A DNA stretch of 20,931 nucleotides, taken from positions 1 through 20,931 of the forward strand of contig SKSL01000271.1 in assembly GCA_007123015.1 (NCBI GenBank), written 5' to 3'. This DNA is from Natronohydrobacter sp. Lineage in GTDB: Bacteria; Pseudomonadota; Alphaproteobacteria; Rhodobacterales; Rhodobacteraceae. Positions 1-6,479 of this stretch are shown here, piece by piece; within the stretch, counting starts at the first letter, position 1, and each line of letters begins with the position of its first letter. Position numbers and translations under genes: made by a program. The notes under the pieces were generated by a model. It was not told the origin of the DNA. It made no database searches and saw only the letters and a program-made list of their open reading frames with translations.

Positions 1-387
1 CACCACATCCTGCGCAGTGATCCCGGTCGCCATGACCTGCGCTTTCGCAGCTTCGGTATCATCTTCGGCGCCTTCAACGGCCTCGCTCAAGGCGCGCGGG
101 CCGCCTGCGATCAGATAGGTCGCGCGCGCCTCGGGCCAGTTGAAGGTTGGCCCCAGTTCCGTGCCATCCTGCACAGCTATGCGAATCGACGTGCCCGCCC
201 CGGCATAGACCAGACGCCCGCCTGCGCGCAGACGTGGCAAAGCGGCCTCGACCACCTGCGCCAGCACTGGCAAGGCAGGGCCAATGCTGGCGAGAGCGGC
301 GATCTGGCTTTCCCAGATCGCGCGCAAGGCAGTCAGGCTGTCCCATTGATCAAGCGCCCGGTAGCGCGGATCGGCGTCTTCGGTCAT
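1..387 (-). CDS. murQ: N-acetylmuramic acid 6-phosphate etherase, N-terminal part (cut by window edge)
   Basis: The 129 visible residues start at ATG 387-385 and stay open to the window edge, so the C-terminal half or more is missing. This is the start of a SIS-fold MurQ protein. The segment GRLVYAGAGTSIRIAVQDG followed by TELGPTFNWP, and later AVEGAEDD, matches the sugar-phosphate loop and the two acidic segments of MurQ. By family knowledge MurQ cleaves the lactyl ether of MurNAc-6-phosphate in the cytoplasm, giving GlcNAc-6-phosphate and D-lactate. E77 and E108 fall where E. coli MurQ has its important E83 and E114. The usual GTSGR loop reads GTSIR here. The gene is divergent from a BadF-type sugar kinase and nagA, which supply the steps before and after it. 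MurQ is the best call; another SIS-domain lyase is less likely. Confidence 0.85.
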   Translation of the reverse strand, partial: MTEDADPRYRALDQWDSLTALRAIWESQIAALASIGPALPVLAQVVEAALPRLRAGGRLVYAGAGTSIRIAVQDGTELGPTFNWPEARATYLIAGGPRALSEAVEGAEDDTEAAKAQVMATGITAQDVV

Positions 388-498
388 CGGATACCCCCTT
401 GCGGCTGCAGGCTTTGCCTCTAGCCCAGCTGCACGCCAACAGAAACCGCTTTTCTTTCGCGTGCCAGTCTGGATGATCTGTCGGCAAAAGGGGGCGCG
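388..498. promoter_or_regulatory. Divergent intergenic control region between murQ and the sugar kinase
   Basis: These 111 bases must hold the promoters for both murQ (leftward) and the kinase-nagA pair (rightward). I see no convincing -35/-10 pair. A weak inverted repeat, AGAAA at 441-445 and TTTCT at 451-455, lies near the middle and could be a regulator site, but it is short enough to be chance. A G-rich stretch just before 499 serves as a modest ribosome binding site for the kinase. Confidence 0.3.
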
Positions 499-1386
499 AT
501 GCTGGTCTATATCGGTGTGGATGGCGGCGGCACAGGCTGCCGCGCGCAGGCAGAACTGCAAGATGGACGGCGCACGCAGGTCATGCAGGGCAGTGCGGCA
601 AATGTCGCGACAGATCTTGCGGCCAGTGCGCAGACGATCACAATGCTGCTGCACGAGGTGACGGCGCAGGCGCAGACATTGGTCCCCGAGGCGTGCCTCT
701 CGCCCAGGCTCGTGCTGGGGCTGGCCGGTGTCCGCGAAGCGCAGGCCGAAGCGGCGCTGCGCGCGGCCCTGCCCTTTCCGGCTATGGCGGTCCTGGGTGA
801 TATCGAGATCGCGCTGGCCGGGGCCTTTGGTCCGCGCGACGGGATCGTGATGGCAGTCGGCACCGGGTCCGTTCTGGCCAGCCAGCGCGGCGGGCAGATG
901 CAGCGGATCGGCGGTCATGGGCTGGTCCTGGGGGATGAGGGCAGCGGCGCATGGTTGGGGCGCGAGGCGCTGCGCCACACGCTGCGCGCGCGCGACGGGC
1001 TTGCCCCAGATGGCCCCCTGGTCGCGCAGATCGGACAGCGCTTCGGGTCCCAAGCTGCGATGATCCGTTTCGCGCGCGACGCCCGCCCGGCTGATTTCGC
1101 AGCACTCGCACCGCTGGTACTGGCGACCGACAGAGCGCACTGCCCAGCGGCAGGGGCGATTATCGATCAGGGCTGCGACTGGCTGCGGCGGGGGATTGCA
1201 CGGTTGCAAGGGAACGGTTGCGCCTTGCCTGTGGCGGCCTTGGGCGGGCTGGGGCCTGCGCTTCTGGCGCGGATCATCGCGCAGGGGGGGGCTGCACTGA
1301 CGCGAGTCGCGCCGGACGGCACAGGGCTTGACGGGGCGCTCTGGCTTGCGCGACAGGGGCGGCAGCACAAGGGACAGGCGACATGA
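499..1386 (+). CDS. BadF/BadG-type ATPase, probable N-acetylglucosamine/N-acetylmuramic acid kinase
   Basis: This 295-residue protein has the ASKHA ATPase fold of the BadF/BadG/BcrA/BcrD family. Visible motifs in order are the phosphate-1 loop GVDGGGTGCRA (residues 6-16), LGDIEIALAGAF with the likely catalytic D101 (99-110), the phosphate-2 loop AVGTGS (119-124), GDEGSGAWLG (145-154), and a glycine-rich ALGGLG near 247-252. By family knowledge such proteins phosphorylate GlcNAc, and some (the MurK type) also MurNAc, at the 6-hydroxyl. The stop overlaps the nagA start by 4 nt (ATGA), so the two are translationally coupled, and murQ lies divergently upstream. That context favours an amino-sugar kinase over a benzoyl-CoA reductase activator. 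Substrate choice between GlcNAc, MurNAc and GlcN cannot be read from the sequence. Confidence 0.8.
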   Translation: MLVYIGVDGGGTGCRAQAELQDGRRTQVMQGSAANVATDLAASAQTITMLLHEVTAQAQTLVPEACLSPRLVLGLAGVREAQAEAALRAALPFPAMAVLGDIEIALAGAFGPRDGIVMAVGTGSVLASQRGGQMQRIGGHGLVLGDEGSGAWLGREALRHTLRARDGLAPDGPLVAQIGQRFGSQAAMIRFARDARPADFAALAPLVLATDRAHCPAAGAIIDQGCDWLRRGIARLQGNGCALPVAALGGLGPALLARIIAQGGAALTRVAPDGTGLDGALWLARQGRQHKGQAT

Positions 1387-2519
1387 TCCGGATATACAGG
1401 GCCGCGCAGGTCTTCGATGGCTGGCAACTGCATGAAGAAGCTGCAATCGGGGTCGATGGGGGCCGGATTGCAGGGCTCTACTTGGCGGGAACGCCGCTGC
1501 CTGAACAAGCTGAGGTCACAGAACTTGGCCCCGGTCTGATCGCACCCGGTTTTGTCGATCTGCAGGTCAATGGGGGGGATGGCGCGATGATCGGCGCAGC
1601 GACGGACCGCGCGCAGATCGCGCGTATCTGCGCCGCGCATCAACGGCTTGGGGCCACGGCCATCCTGCCTACATTGATCAGCGATACGCCGGATGTGACG
1701 CGCAAGGTGATCGATGCCGGGATTGCGGCTGCGAAAGACAAAGTGCCGGGATTCGCCGGGCTGCATCTGGAAGGCCCGCATCTGGACCCGGCCCGCAAGG
1801 GCGCGCATCGCGCTGATGTGCTGCGCCCGATGGAAGCTGCGGATCTGGACCTGCTCTGCCAAGCCGCGCAATCCCTGCCCGCGCTGATGGTCACGCTCGC
1901 CCCCGAAGCGGTCAGCACAGCGCAGATCACCGCTTTGCACAAAGCCGGGGTCATTGTCAGCCTTGGCCATTCCGGCTGCACCGCGGCCACCGCGAACGCG
2001 TCGGGGGCGCACTGCGCCACGCATCTTTTCAACGCCATGAGCGGGCTTAGTGCGCGCGATCCGGGGCTGATCGGGGCCGCCCTGACCAGCGATCTGCGCT
2101 GCGGGATCATTGCCGATGGGGTGCATGTCGCCCCAGAGGCTTTGCAGATCGCACTGCGCATGAAAGCCGAAGACGCATTGTTTCTGGTCAGCGACGCCAT
2201 GGCCATGGCAGGCACATCAGACCCCCATTTCCAGCTCGACAACCGCCGTATCCTGCGCCGCGAGGGGCGACTGACGCTTGAAGACGGCACGCTCGCGGGC
2301 GCGGATATCACCCTGCCGCAGTCTGTGGCGCATCTGGTGGGTCTGGGCGTGGCCCCGGCCCGCGCATTGGCCATGGCCAGCCGGATCCCGGCGGATGTGA
2401 TTGGCGCGCAGCATCTTGGCCGCATCCAGCCCGGCGCACGGGCCGACCTGGTGCATCTGGCAGCAGATTTCACGCTCCAGACTGTCTGCATCGCGGGGCA
2501 TTGGTCCCGGGCGCTTTGA
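1383..2519 (+). CDS. nagA: N-acetylglucosamine-6-phosphate deacetylase
   Basis: This 378-residue protein, against 382 in E. coli, is an amidohydrolase-superfamily deacetylase. It converts GlcNAc-6-phosphate to glucosamine-6-phosphate and acetate in the cytoplasm. Hallmarks are GFVDLQVNGG (56-65, the QxN form of the first metal motif), GLHLEGPHLDPARKGAH with metal ligand E130, SLGHSG with H196, CATHLFNAMSGL with H214, IADGVHV with H248, and VSDAMAMAGT with the catalytic D271. All expected metal and catalytic positions are present, so the enzyme looks active. It starts inside the stop of the kinase gene (ATGA) and probably shares its mRNA. It would receive GlcNAc-6-phosphate from both the kinase and MurQ. 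No nagB is visible here. No terminator is seen before the next promoter at about 2529. Confidence 0.95.
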   Translation: MIRIYRAAQVFDGWQLHEEAAIGVDGGRIAGLYLAGTPLPEQAEVTELGPGLIAPGFVDLQVNGGDGAMIGAATDRAQIARICAAHQRLGATAILPTLISDTPDVTRKVIDAGIAAAKDKVPGFAGLHLEGPHLDPARKGAHRADVLRPMEAADLDLLCQAAQSLPALMVTLAPEAVSTAQITALHKAGVIVSLGHSGCTAATANASGAHCATHLFNAMSGLSARDPGLIGAALTSDLRCGIIADGVHVAPEALQIALRMKAEDALFLVSDAMAMAGTSDPHFQLDNRRILRREGRLTLEDGTLAGADITLPQSVAHLVGLGVAPARALAMASRIPADVIGAQHLGRIQPGARADLVHLAADFTLQTVCIAGHWSRAL

Positions 2520-2528
2520 CAGCAGCCC

Positions 2529-2557
2529 TTGCCGCGACTTTGCGAAACGGCTAGATA
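2529..2557 (+). promoter_or_regulatory. Likely sigma-70 promoter of the thiBPQ operon
   Basis: TTGCCG at 2529-2534 and TAGATA at 2552-2557 are separated by 17 bases. Transcription would begin near 2563-2565, at the 5' edge of the TPP riboswitch. The fit to a housekeeping promoter and the position together support the call; it is a reading by eye. Confidence 0.5.
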
Positions 2558-2561
2558 CAGC

Positions 2562-2651
2562 ATCACCTCGGGGTGTCCGGATTGGGCTGAGATATGCATG
2601 GCATGAACCCGTTGAACCTGAACCGGTTAAGACCGGCGGAGGAAAGGTCAG
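2562..2651 (+). ncRNA. TPP riboswitch (THI element) leading thiBPQ
   Basis: The leader holds the conserved THI-box blocks in order: CTCGGGGTG near 2567-2575, GGCTGAGAT at 2585-2593, ACCCGTTGAACCTGA at 2607-2621, and CCGGTTAAGACCGGCGGAGG at 2623-2642. The closing stem P1 can form between ACCT at 2565-2568 and AGGT at 2645-2648. This RNA class binds thiamin pyrophosphate and lowers expression of thiamin genes. No terminator hairpin with a T run lies between the aptamer and thiB, so control of translation is more likely. GCTTC at 2665-2669 can pair with GAAGC at 2696-2700, which overlaps the thiB ribosome binding site and could be part of the expression platform (inference). Confidence 0.92.
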
Positions 2652-2702
2652 GGCCAAGACCCCCGCTTCAATCCGCCTGTCGTGAGAGATGGAGAGAAGC
2701 TG

Positions 2703-3677
2703 ATGAGAATTCCCGTTTTCGCGGCAGTGGCAGCACTTACAGTCACCCCCTTGCAGGCCGAAACCCTTGTGGTTCTGGCCCCCGATTATTTCGGCTCTAG
2801 CTGGGGCCCCGGCCCCGCGATCAAGGACGGGTTCGAGGCGCGCTGCGATTGCACGCTGGAATTCCGCACGGGCGATGTGCTGCCCCGCCTGATGCTGGAT
2901 GGCTCGCGGCTTGAGGCCGATGCCGTGATCGGCCTGAACACCGACATGACGCTGCGCGCACGCGAAACCGGGTTGTTTGCGCACCATGCGCAGGATTTGA
3001 GCGTGCTGACTGTGCCGGTCGCGTGGGAAGATGACACATTCATCCCCTTCAACTGGGGTTTCACGGCCTGGGTCTACAACAACACGCTGCTTGACGACGC
3101 GCCAAGCTCTTTCGCAGAGCTGCTTGAACGTGAAGACCTCAACCTTGTCTGGCAGGACCCGCGCTCGTCGGGATCGGGGCTGGCGCTGATGCTTTGGGTT
3201 GATCAGGTTTTCGGTGAGGATGCCGAAGCGGTCTGGCGCAATCTGGCTGCGCGCACTGTGACTGTCACGGCCGGTTGGTCGGAATCCTACGGCATGTTTA
3301 CCAGTGGCGAGGCCAATATGGTGCTCAGCTACACTACCTCGCCTGCCTATCACATTGTCGCTGAAGAAGATGACAGCATCTCGGCTGCGATTTTCGACGA
3401 GGGCCATTACTTCATGGCTGAAGTGGCCGGCGTGCTGGCCAATGCGTCCAACCCCGATCTGGCACGCGATTTCATGGCCTATATCCTGTCGGAAGAGTTC
3501 CAGAGCATGATCGCCTTCGTCAACTGGTCCTATCCTTCGGCCCTGCTGCGCGAAGACTGGCCCGCCGAGATGCGCGATCTGCCTTTCCCCGACACGGCCA
3601 TCTTCCTGGATGAGGTTGAGGCCGAAGCCCGGCGCAGCGCCGCGCTGGACGTGTGGTTGGAAGGCATGACGCGGTGA
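2703..3677 (+). CDS. thiB: Thiamin ABC transporter, periplasmic substrate-binding protein
   Basis: This 324-residue secreted protein begins with a short signal peptide ending in PLQA, giving a mature start at about ETLVVLAPDYF. I chose ATG 2703 because GGAGAGAAG at 2691-2699 is a good ribosome binding site and the signal peptide then starts directly; an in-frame GTG at 2682 would add seven residues before it. The sequence fits the ThiB/TbpA branch of the iron-type binding proteins. Recognisable segments are PFNWGFTAWVYNN, WQDPRSSGSGLALMLW, GWSESYGMFTSGEANMVLSY, and FVNWSYP near the C-terminus, with the expected aromatic residues for holding thiamin. It sits directly after a TPP riboswitch and overlaps thiP by 4 nt, which makes the substrate (thiamin and its phosphates) well supported. 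Confidence 0.95.
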   Translation: MRIPVFAAVAALTVTPLQAETLVVLAPDYFGSSWGPGPAIKDGFEARCDCTLEFRTGDVLPRLMLDGSRLEADAVIGLNTDMTLRARETGLFAHHAQDLSVLTVPVAWEDDTFIPFNWGFTAWVYNNTLLDDAPSSFAELLEREDLNLVWQDPRSSGSGLALMLWVDQVFGEDAEAVWRNLAARTVTVTAGWSESYGMFTSGEANMVLSYTTSPAYHIVAEEDDSISAAIFDEGHYFMAEVAGVLANASNPDLARDFMAYILSEEFQSMIAFVNWSYPSALLREDWPAEMRDLPFPDTAIFLDEVEAEARRSAALDVWLEGMTR

Positions 3678-5248
3678 GCGACCCCGCCCGCCAGGCCCGC
3701 GCGCTGGCCCTTCTCTTCGGGGGGCTGGTGGCGGTCTGGCTGGTGATGCTGAATTTCGGTGCGCTGGGGGCCGTGGCCTTTCGCGCCGAAGGGCTGACAG
3801 CACTGCGCAACTCTGACTGGGCAGCCGTGCGCTTCACGCTGCTGCAGGCGACACTTTCGGCGGGGCTGTCAGTGGCTCTGGCCATCCCGATTGCCCGCGC
3901 GCTGGCCCGGCGGCAGTTCTTCGGGCGCGGGCTGCTGATCACCCTGATGGGCGCGCCCTTTATCCTGCCCACGCTGGTCGCAGTGCTGGGGCTCTTGGCG
4001 GTCTTCGGGCGTTCGGGTCTGGTCAATCAGGTCTTCGACATGCTGGGGCTTAGCCGCTTCAACATTTTCGGCCTGCATGGCGTGGTGCTGGCGCATGTGT
4101 TCTACAACCTGCCGCTTGCGACCCGCATCCTGCTGCAAGGCTGGGCCGGGATCCCGTCCGAACGGTTCCGGCTGGCCGCAGTGCTAGGTTTCAGCCCGCG
4201 CGACACGTTCCGCCAGCTTGAAGCCCCGATGCTGCGCGATCTGGCCCCGGGGGCGTTTCTGGTCATCTTCCTGATCTGCCTGACCAGTTTTTCAGTCGCG
4301 CTGACCATGGGCGGCGGCCCGCGCGCGACGACAGTGGAACTGGCGATCTTTCAGGCGTTTCGGTTCGATTTTGACATGGGCCGCGCGGCGATGCTTGCTC
4401 TGGTGCAATTCGGGCTGTGCGCTGTCGCAGGTGTGATCGCGTGGCGCGTGGCGCTGCCCTCCAGCTTGGGCGGCGGGTTGGACCGGCCTGTGCAGCGCTT
4501 CGATCTGGGCGGGCGCGGCTTGCGGCTGCGGGATGCGGCGCTGATCATGGCGGGGGCGGCTTTTCTGCTGGTGCCGCTCGCCATGGTGGTCCTGCGCGGC
4601 GCACCGCATGTCGCAGCTCTGCCGCCCGAGGTCTGGCAGGCCACAGGGCGCTCGCTGATCGTGGCGCTGGGGGCGACTGCGGCTACCATCGCGATGACGC
4701 TGGCGCTGGCCCATGCTGTGCTGGCCTTGGGGGGCAAACGCGGCGCGGGTCTGGAATGGCTGGGGCTGGCGGCCCTTGCCGCGTCGCCGCTGGTGATCGG
4801 CACGGGGCTGTTTCTGCTGATCCGTCCGCTGGCCAATCCGCGCGATTTCGCACTGCTGGTGACGATGCTGGTCAATGCGGGTATGGCGATGCCTTTCGCG
4901 CTGCGGCTGATCCTGCCGGATCTGCGCGCGGAACTGACCACGCAGGGGCGGCTGGCGACCGCGCTTGGGCTGCATGGCTGGGCGCGGCTGCGGATCGTCA
5001 CTCTGCCTCGGCTGCGCCGTCCCTTGGGATTTGCGGCTGGGCTGACTGCCGCGCTATCGATGGGGGATCTGGGGGTGATCATGCTCTTCGCCGAGCGTGA
5101 AGGGGCAACCTTGCCGATGCAGCTTTACCGGCTGATGAATGCCTATCGCCAAGATGACGCCGCAGGGGCCGCCTTGGTATTGCTGGGCGCGAGCCTTGCG
5201 CTGTTTGTGGTGTTCGAGCGTTGGGGGCGTGGACGTGCTGGCACTTGA
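3674..5248 (+). CDS. thiP: Thiamin ABC transporter permease
   Basis: This 524-residue inner-membrane protein (E. coli ThiP has 536) is a fused double permease with about twelve membrane segments. Each half carries an EAA-type loop for contact with the ATPase: LAAVLGFSPRDTFRQLEAP in the first half and LATALGLHGWARLRIVTLP in the second. I chose GTG 3674, which overlaps the thiB stop (GTGA); a further upstream ATG at 3653 would lie well inside thiB and add residues without hydrophobic character. It would form the membrane channel for thiamin delivered by ThiB, powered by ThiQ. The gene overlaps thiQ at its 3' end, so all three are translationally linked. Confidence 0.95.
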   Translation: MSDPARQARALALLFGGLVAVWLVMLNFGALGAVAFRAEGLTALRNSDWAAVRFTLLQATLSAGLSVALAIPIARALARRQFFGRGLLITLMGAPFILPTLVAVLGLLAVFGRSGLVNQVFDMLGLSRFNIFGLHGVVLAHVFYNLPLATRILLQGWAGIPSERFRLAAVLGFSPRDTFRQLEAPMLRDLAPGAFLVIFLICLTSFSVALTMGGGPRATTVELAIFQAFRFDFDMGRAAMLALVQFGLCAVAGVIAWRVALPSSLGGGLDRPVQRFDLGGRGLRLRDAALIMAGAAFLLVPLAMVVLRGAPHVAALPPEVWQATGRSLIVALGATAATIAMTLALAHAVLALGGKRGAGLEWLGLAALAASPLVIGTGLFLLIRPLANPRDFALLVTMLVNAGMAMPFALRLILPDLRAELTTQGRLATALGLHGWARLRIVTLPRLRRPLGFAAGLTAALSMGDLGVIMLFAEREGATLPMQLYRLMNAYRQDDAAGAALVLLGASLALFVVFERWGRGRAGT

Positions 5249-5927
5249 GCATGTGACGAGCACGCAAGGCGATTTCGCACTTGCGGCGCATTGGGCAATC
5301 CCGGAGGGCGCTCTGGTGGCCGTGGTCGGCCCTTCGGGCGCAGGCAAATCGACGCTTTTGGGGGCTGTGGCAGGCTTCGTCGCGATCAATGCGGGTCGCG
5401 TTCTCTGGCAAGGGCGCGATATCTCGAGGACCAGCCCGTCGCTGCGGCCTGTTTCGATCCTGTTTCAGGACAACAACCTGTTTCCGCATTTGACCGTCTT
5501 TGAGAATGTCGCATTGGGCCTGCGCCCGTCGCTGCGCCTGACAGTGGCAGAGCGCCAACGCGTGGAAGGCGCGCTGGCGCGTGTCGGACTGGTGGGGTTG
5601 GGCCCGCGCAAACCTGCGCAGCTATCAGGCGGGCAACAAAGCCGCGTAGCGCTCGCCCGGGTCTTGTTGCAGCGCAAACCAGTTATGCTGCTGGACGAAC
5701 CTTTCGCGGCGCTCGGGCCAGCGCTGCGCAAGGAAATGCTGGCTCTGGTCGCCGAGATCTGCCGCGAGACCAGAGCGACGCTCTTGATGGTCAGCCATGA
5801 GTTGCGCGATGCAGAGACGATCGCCGATCAGCTGGTGCTGGTCAGTGACGGCGTGGCCCATGCCCCCGCCCCCACACAGCAAGTGCTTGCCGATCCGTCT
5901 GCAGCCCTGCGGAACTATCTGGGGTGA
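5235..5927 (+). CDS. thiQ: Thiamin ABC transporter ATP-binding protein
   Basis: This protein of about 230 residues (E. coli ThiQ has 232) is the ATPase of the thiamin importer. It shows Walker A GPSGAGKST, a Q-loop in LFQDNNLFPHLTV, the ABC signature LSGGQQSRVALARVL, Walker B VMLLDEPFAAL and the H-loop histidine in MVSHE. The likely start is GTG 5235, with a GGGGG ribosome binding site seven bases upstream, giving MLALEHVTS as in other ThiQ proteins. GTG 5229 is an alternative. The start lies 14 nt inside thiP. A small polyamine or iron-type ABC ATPase would look similar, but the riboswitch and the thiB-thiP context settle the assignment. The operon ends here, followed at once by a palindrome. 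Confidence 0.93.
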   Translation: MLALEHVTSTQGDFALAAHWAIPEGALVAVVGPSGAGKSTLLGAVAGFVAINAGRVLWQGRDISRTSPSLRPVSILFQDNNLFPHLTVFENVALGLRPSLRLTVAERQRVEGALARVGLVGLGPRKPAQLSGGQQSRVALARVLLQRKPVMLLDEPFAALGPALRKEMLALVAEICRETRATLLMVSHELRDAETIADQLVLVSDGVAHAPAPTQQVLADPSAALRNYLG

Positions 5928-5928
5928 G

Positions 5929-5957
5929 GTAGGGTGCGTGCTGAGCACGCACCTTAC
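5929..5957. repeat. Strong palindrome between convergent operons (REP-like or bidirectional terminator)
   Basis: A 13-bp stem forms between 5929-5941 and 5945-5957 around a three-base TGA loop. The core arms GGTGCGTGC and GCACGCACC are perfect, and the outer part has one G-U pair. It lies two bases past the thiQ stop and about 50 bases past the end of tusA on the other strand. There is no T run on either side, so it is not a canonical intrinsic terminator. Its compact shape suggests a dispersed palindromic repeat that protects or ends both transcripts. Only one copy is in this window. Confidence 0.6.
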
Positions 5958-6006
5958 GATCCGAACGGGGTCACTGAAGAGTCTGAGTATTTAAAGCAAG
6001 AAAATG

Positions 6007-6234
6007 TCACGCATGACGGATGTAATAGGCAGTCGCTGTCTCGCGCTCTTCGCTATGCAGAAACTCATGCCCTGACTCAGTGCAAAAATGCGGTACATCC
6101 ACTACAGTCGCCGGGTCTGTCGCCAGAAGGCAGAGCACCTGACCAGGTTCCATCGATTTCAGCCGCTTGCGTGCCTTGAGCACTGGCAGCGGACATAGCA
6201 GCCCGATGGCGTCAAGCTCGACATCGGCCTGCAT
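6007..6234 (-). CDS. TusA-family sulfurtransferase
   Basis: This 75-residue protein matches the TusA/SirA/YedF fold. The signature DAIGLLCPLPVLKARKRL carries the CPxP motif with the sulfur-carrying C14, and the rest (GQVLCLLATDPATVVDVPHF) fits the beta-alpha-beta sandwich. By family knowledge these proteins pass persulfide sulfur to acceptors such as tRNA-modifying, molybdenum-cofactor or sulfur-oxidation enzymes. No such partner is visible here, so its route is unknown. Its ATG overlaps the stop of the upstream 81-residue gene by one base (TGATG), so it is the last gene of a glnE-led cluster. It is a TusA homologue, not necessarily the functional counterpart of E. coli TusA. Confidence 0.9.
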   Translation of the reverse strand: MQADVELDAIGLLCPLPVLKARKRLKSMEPGQVLCLLATDPATVVDVPHFCTESGHEFLHSEERETATAYYIRHA

Positions 6235-6479
6235 CAGCGCCGCCTGCCCTGCCGCACCGGCCTCGGGCGCATCAGACCCTCGCGCAGCAACGCAGTCATC
6301 GGATGCGTATCATCCCCGCCATATATGTCCAGCAGGCTTTGTAGTGCGGCGCGCTGGTCCTGCCCGTCGGGAAGGCTGAGCGCCCAATCAACAAGGATCG
6401 AGCGGCATTCCGCATCCGAAATACCCTCGATCCGGTAACTTTCGCGGATCAGGCCCTTGGGGTCAGTGTCGCGCTGCAT
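6234..6479 (-). CDS. Conserved-looking small protein of unknown function
   Basis: This 81-residue protein starts at ATG 6479, 17 nt inside the glnE stop, and ends one base into the tusA start. I do not assign a function. It is soluble, with no signal peptide or membrane segment, and mostly helical in character: an acidic-basic helix (ESYRIEGISDAECRSILVDWAL), then GQDQRAALQSLLDIYG, then HPMTALLREGL, and a basic tail (RPRPVRQGRRR). It resembles small proteins found beside glnE in related Rhodobacteraceae (recollection, not verified). The overlaps at both ends and a sensible composition argue that it is real. A role with GlnE or the sulfur carrier is possible but only inferred from position. Confidence 0.75.
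   Translation of the reverse strand: MQRDTDPKGLIRESYRIEGISDAECRSILVDWALSLPDGQDQRAALQSLLDIYGGDDTHPMTALLREGLMRPRPVRQGRRR

Noticed and set aside
1167..2599. Two long minus-strand frames opposite nagA
   Set aside because: Shadow frames of a clear NagA; composition is Arg/Ser/Ala rich without domains.
2217..3803. A 528-codon open frame on the minus strand across nagA, the riboswitch and thiB
   Set aside because: It crosses a TPP riboswitch and two well-supported genes on the other strand and shows no recognisable motif.
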